A DNA stretch of 64,000 nt from NCBI GenBank assembly GCA_905235735.1, contig CAJOMU010000001.1, forward strand, positions 79,744 to 143,743, in the 5' to 3' direction. The notes under the pieces are model-generated. The model was not told where the DNA came from and searched no databases. It was given only the letters and a program-made list of their open reading frames with translations. Below are positions 62,459 through 64,000 of this stretch, one piece after another. Each line of letters starts with the position of its first letter. Position 1 is the first letter of the stretch. The DNA is from an uncultured Synergistales bacterium. Its GTDB lineage: Bacteria > Synergistota > Synergistia > Synergistales > Aminobacteriaceae. The position numbers and the translations under genes were made by a program.

Positions 62459-64000
62459 ATGATGAAAAAAATTCTTTCCGCTATCGTTTTAGTATTTGTG
62501 ATTTCGCAGGGAGCATTTGCTCAGGGCACATATGATCCTCATCATACGATGCTCGCTTTGAACATGGCTATCGTGTCAGTGAATCGAATTCTCACGACAC
62601 AGGACAGGATTGTACTCGAATGGGAGTATGAGAACATAATCAATCGACTGGCAATAGGGAACATTGAGAGTGATTCGGAACTTAAAGAACTTTACGATGA
62701 GCTTTTAGGCTTCATAAACGGGAAGCGTCTTCGTAATGAGGACATGAGGAGGTTGAAGGATAGTTACAAGAGGCGAGAACAGGAAGCATATTATCGTTCA
62801 ATGTCCAAAGGTTTTGAGAATCTCAAAGCACAAGAAGAGAATCCCAGCAGAAAAACATTATGGGGCTGGATAGGTAATCTATTTGTGTCTGGTGTATCGT
62901 CAGTTGGGACAGGATATTATGACTATCAAGCCTCGAAGGAACAAATACATCGGGAAATATCTGAAGGTTCGTGGCAGTTAAAGAAAGAAGAACTTGAAGC
63001 GTGCAATAGACTTCAGACTACACTGCTCAATTCATCGTGGTCATTGCTGAGCAAATATCATCTTCCGAATGATTATCGTCTAACGCAGGAGAATGTGAAG
63101 GAATTTCTCTCAGTCATGGAAGAGACGGAACCGTCAAAGCGTCTTGGGCGATTGAAATTCATTGAGCGAAAATTCAAAGTGTATCCACCGTATTGGTTCT
63201 TCCGTGCAAAATCTGCAATGGAGGCTGGGAATGAATCAGAATGCAGAAAATCATTCATGAAGTTCAATGAAGTGTGGCGGCCAGTTCTGAATTATGACCC
63301 GTATAAACTTGAGGCGGCGAAATATGAGATACGAGACCTTGCGAAAAAAGGTGTTCCTTCTGGAGAGAATGCAGAGAGGATTCGTGAGCTTATTGAAGTT
63401 GTGAGGGATTATGCAACGCCGTCTGATTGGGGGAGTAATCTATTCGCTGGGATAGTGTACTTTGCGCTTGGTGATGTTGAAGAGGCGATTACGTGTGTTG
63501 AGTATGGGAATGTGAATTCAGGACGAGAGACGGAGATTAGCAGAGTGATTCTTGCACAGATGAAGCGAGGAAAAATTGATGTTGCGAGTTTACCTGAGGA
63601 GCTTCGTGGACTGTTCGAGAAACAGGAGACATCACAAACACGTGAGGCTTCCAGTCATCAGACACCCTCAATAATGGGAATTCAAGCAGACTCTGATTTT
63701 TACGCACGAGCAGACTTAAGAATTTTGCGACGGAAAAAGATAGGTATAACGGTTCTATCATTGAATAATGCTTACTGGGCAGGCGTTATGACCGCTCTTG
63801 AGGAAGTCCTCACGGCCGCTGGTGCAGAAGTAACAATCGTTGCATGCAAGGGCAGTTCAGCAGAGCAGATCTCTCAGATAGAGAACTTCATAGCAGCAGG
63901 CTGCGATTTGATAATGGTTCACCCGTCAGACGCAAACGCCGTTGAAGACATCTGCGCTGAAGCACGCAATTTCGGAATCAAAGTTATGTGCTGGGATGAC
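62459..64000 (+). CDS. Secreted protein: unknown N-terminal domain fused to a sugar-type periplasmic-binding domain, partial
   Basis: Open for 514 codons from the ATG at 62459 (a second ATG follows at once) to the right edge with no stop. A signal peptide (KKILSAIVLVFVISQGAFAQ) precedes about 400 residues of helical, charged sequence that I cannot place; it includes a short hydrophobic WGWIGNLFVSGVSSVGTGYY stretch and TPR-like helical pairs (LFAGIVYFALGDVEEAITC). From about residue 423, KIGITVLSLNNAYWAGVMTA, VTIVACKGSSAEQISQIENF and CDLIMVHPSDANAVEDICAE are the start of a type 1 periplasmic-binding (Peripla_BP_4, ribose/galactose receptor) domain. Ligand sensing coupled to a new module is inferred. 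Confidence 0.8.
   Translation, partial: MMKKILSAIVLVFVISQGAFAQGTYDPHHTMLALNMAIVSVNRILTTQDRIVLEWEYENIINRLAIGNIESDSELKELYDELLGFINGKRLRNEDMRRLKDSYKRREQEAYYRSMSKGFENLKAQEENPSRKTLWGWIGNLFVSGVSSVGTGYYDYQASKEQIHREISEGSWQLKKEELEACNRLQTTLLNSSWSLLSKYHLPNDYRLTQENVKEFLSVMEETEPSKRLGRLKFIERKFKVYPPYWFFRAKSAMEAGNESECRKSFMKFNEVWRPVLNYDPYKLEAAKYEIRDLAKKGVPSGENAERIRELIEVVRDYATPSDWGSNLFAGIVYFALGDVEEAITCVEYGNVNSGRETEISRVILAQMKRGKIDVASLPEELRGLFEKQETSQTREASSHQTPSIMGIQADSDFYARADLRILRRKKIGITVLSLNNAYWAGVMTALEEVLTAAGAEVTIVACKGSSAEQISQIENFIAAGCDLIMVHPSDANAVEDICAEARNFGIKVMCWDD

Overview
The window is a dense bacterial chromosome segment with about 70 genes and short spacers. It most likely comes from a Synergistota (Synergistales) bacterium. 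The best single clue is the C-terminus of the secreted papain-like protease at 12160-15087: a small-residue/Gly-Cys stretch, a membrane helix and an Arg-rich tail, which is the form of the Synerg-CTERM sorting signal. A diderm envelope is implied by a YjbH-type outer-membrane beta-barrel protein, a Wza-type SLBB export protein and several lipoproteins. The DNA is moderately AT-rich, TTG and GTG starts are common, and the clearest promoters read TTGACG-N16/17-TAAAAT.

Layout. 1-8.7 kb: tadA (cut by the left edge) diverges from guaB; comEA-comEC lie on the minus strand; then a plus-strand run of DUF1015 protein, EamA transporter, DUF3084 protein, rnhA and a comF-like gene. 8.7-15.1 kb: an envelope/secreted block with an acyltransferase, a NamZ-like (DUF1343) lipoprotein, a PheC-like periplasmic protein and the C1 protease. 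15.2-22.4 kb: murJ, a uridine-kinase-like protein, a secreted SH3-like protein, and the corrin genes cbiB, an L-threonine-phosphate decarboxylase-like gene and cobQ. 22.3-25 kb: purB-miaB on the minus strand. 25.1-29.9 kb: an exopolysaccharide/outer-membrane cluster. 30-33.5 kb: tRNA-Pro, rpsF-ssb-rpsR, a DUF2232 protein and a repeat-bearing SUMF1-like lipoprotein. 33.6-38.9 kb: three tRNAs (Leu, fMet, Met), a short tRNA nucleotidyltransferase, pth, an L25/CTC ribosomal protein and a second nucleotidyltransferase fused to DHH and CBS domains. 38.9-41.1 kb: a small defence island (PIN toxin pair, MvaI/BcnI-type restriction enzyme and methyltransferase). 41.2-50 kb: hisC, P1 peptidase, rsmG, alcohol dehydrogenase, flavodiiron protein, speE, a glycosyltransferase with an 11-G tract, and hisS. 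50-54.8 kb: the type IV pilus genes pilB-pilT-pilC-pilA. 54.8-58.9 kb: small accessory genes, an Rpn-type nuclease, an SPFH/zinc-ribbon protein and membrane proteins. 58.9-62.4 kb: rpmG, tRNA-Trp, secE, nusG, rplK, rplA, rplJ, rplL with an L10 leader. 62.5 kb to the end: a secreted protein whose C-terminus becomes a sugar-binding-type periplasmic domain, cut by the right edge.

How the parts work together. Pilus genes plus comEA, comEC and comF-like genes give much of a DNA-uptake apparatus, although ComEC lacks its usual nuclease domain. The two nucleotidyltransferases look like a split CC-adding/A-adding pair, and two of the five tRNA genes here do not encode CCA. The phase-variable glycosyltransferase, the YjbH/SLBB cluster and the acyltransferase point to variable surface glycans.

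Best leads: the split CCA pair, the poly-G glycosyltransferase, the CobQ with most of its glutaminase domain missing, the DUF1015 gene with no usable start codon, the fused periplasmic-binding protein at the right edge, and the degenerate tRNA-Pro 3' copy. All assignments come from reading the sequence; no database search was run.
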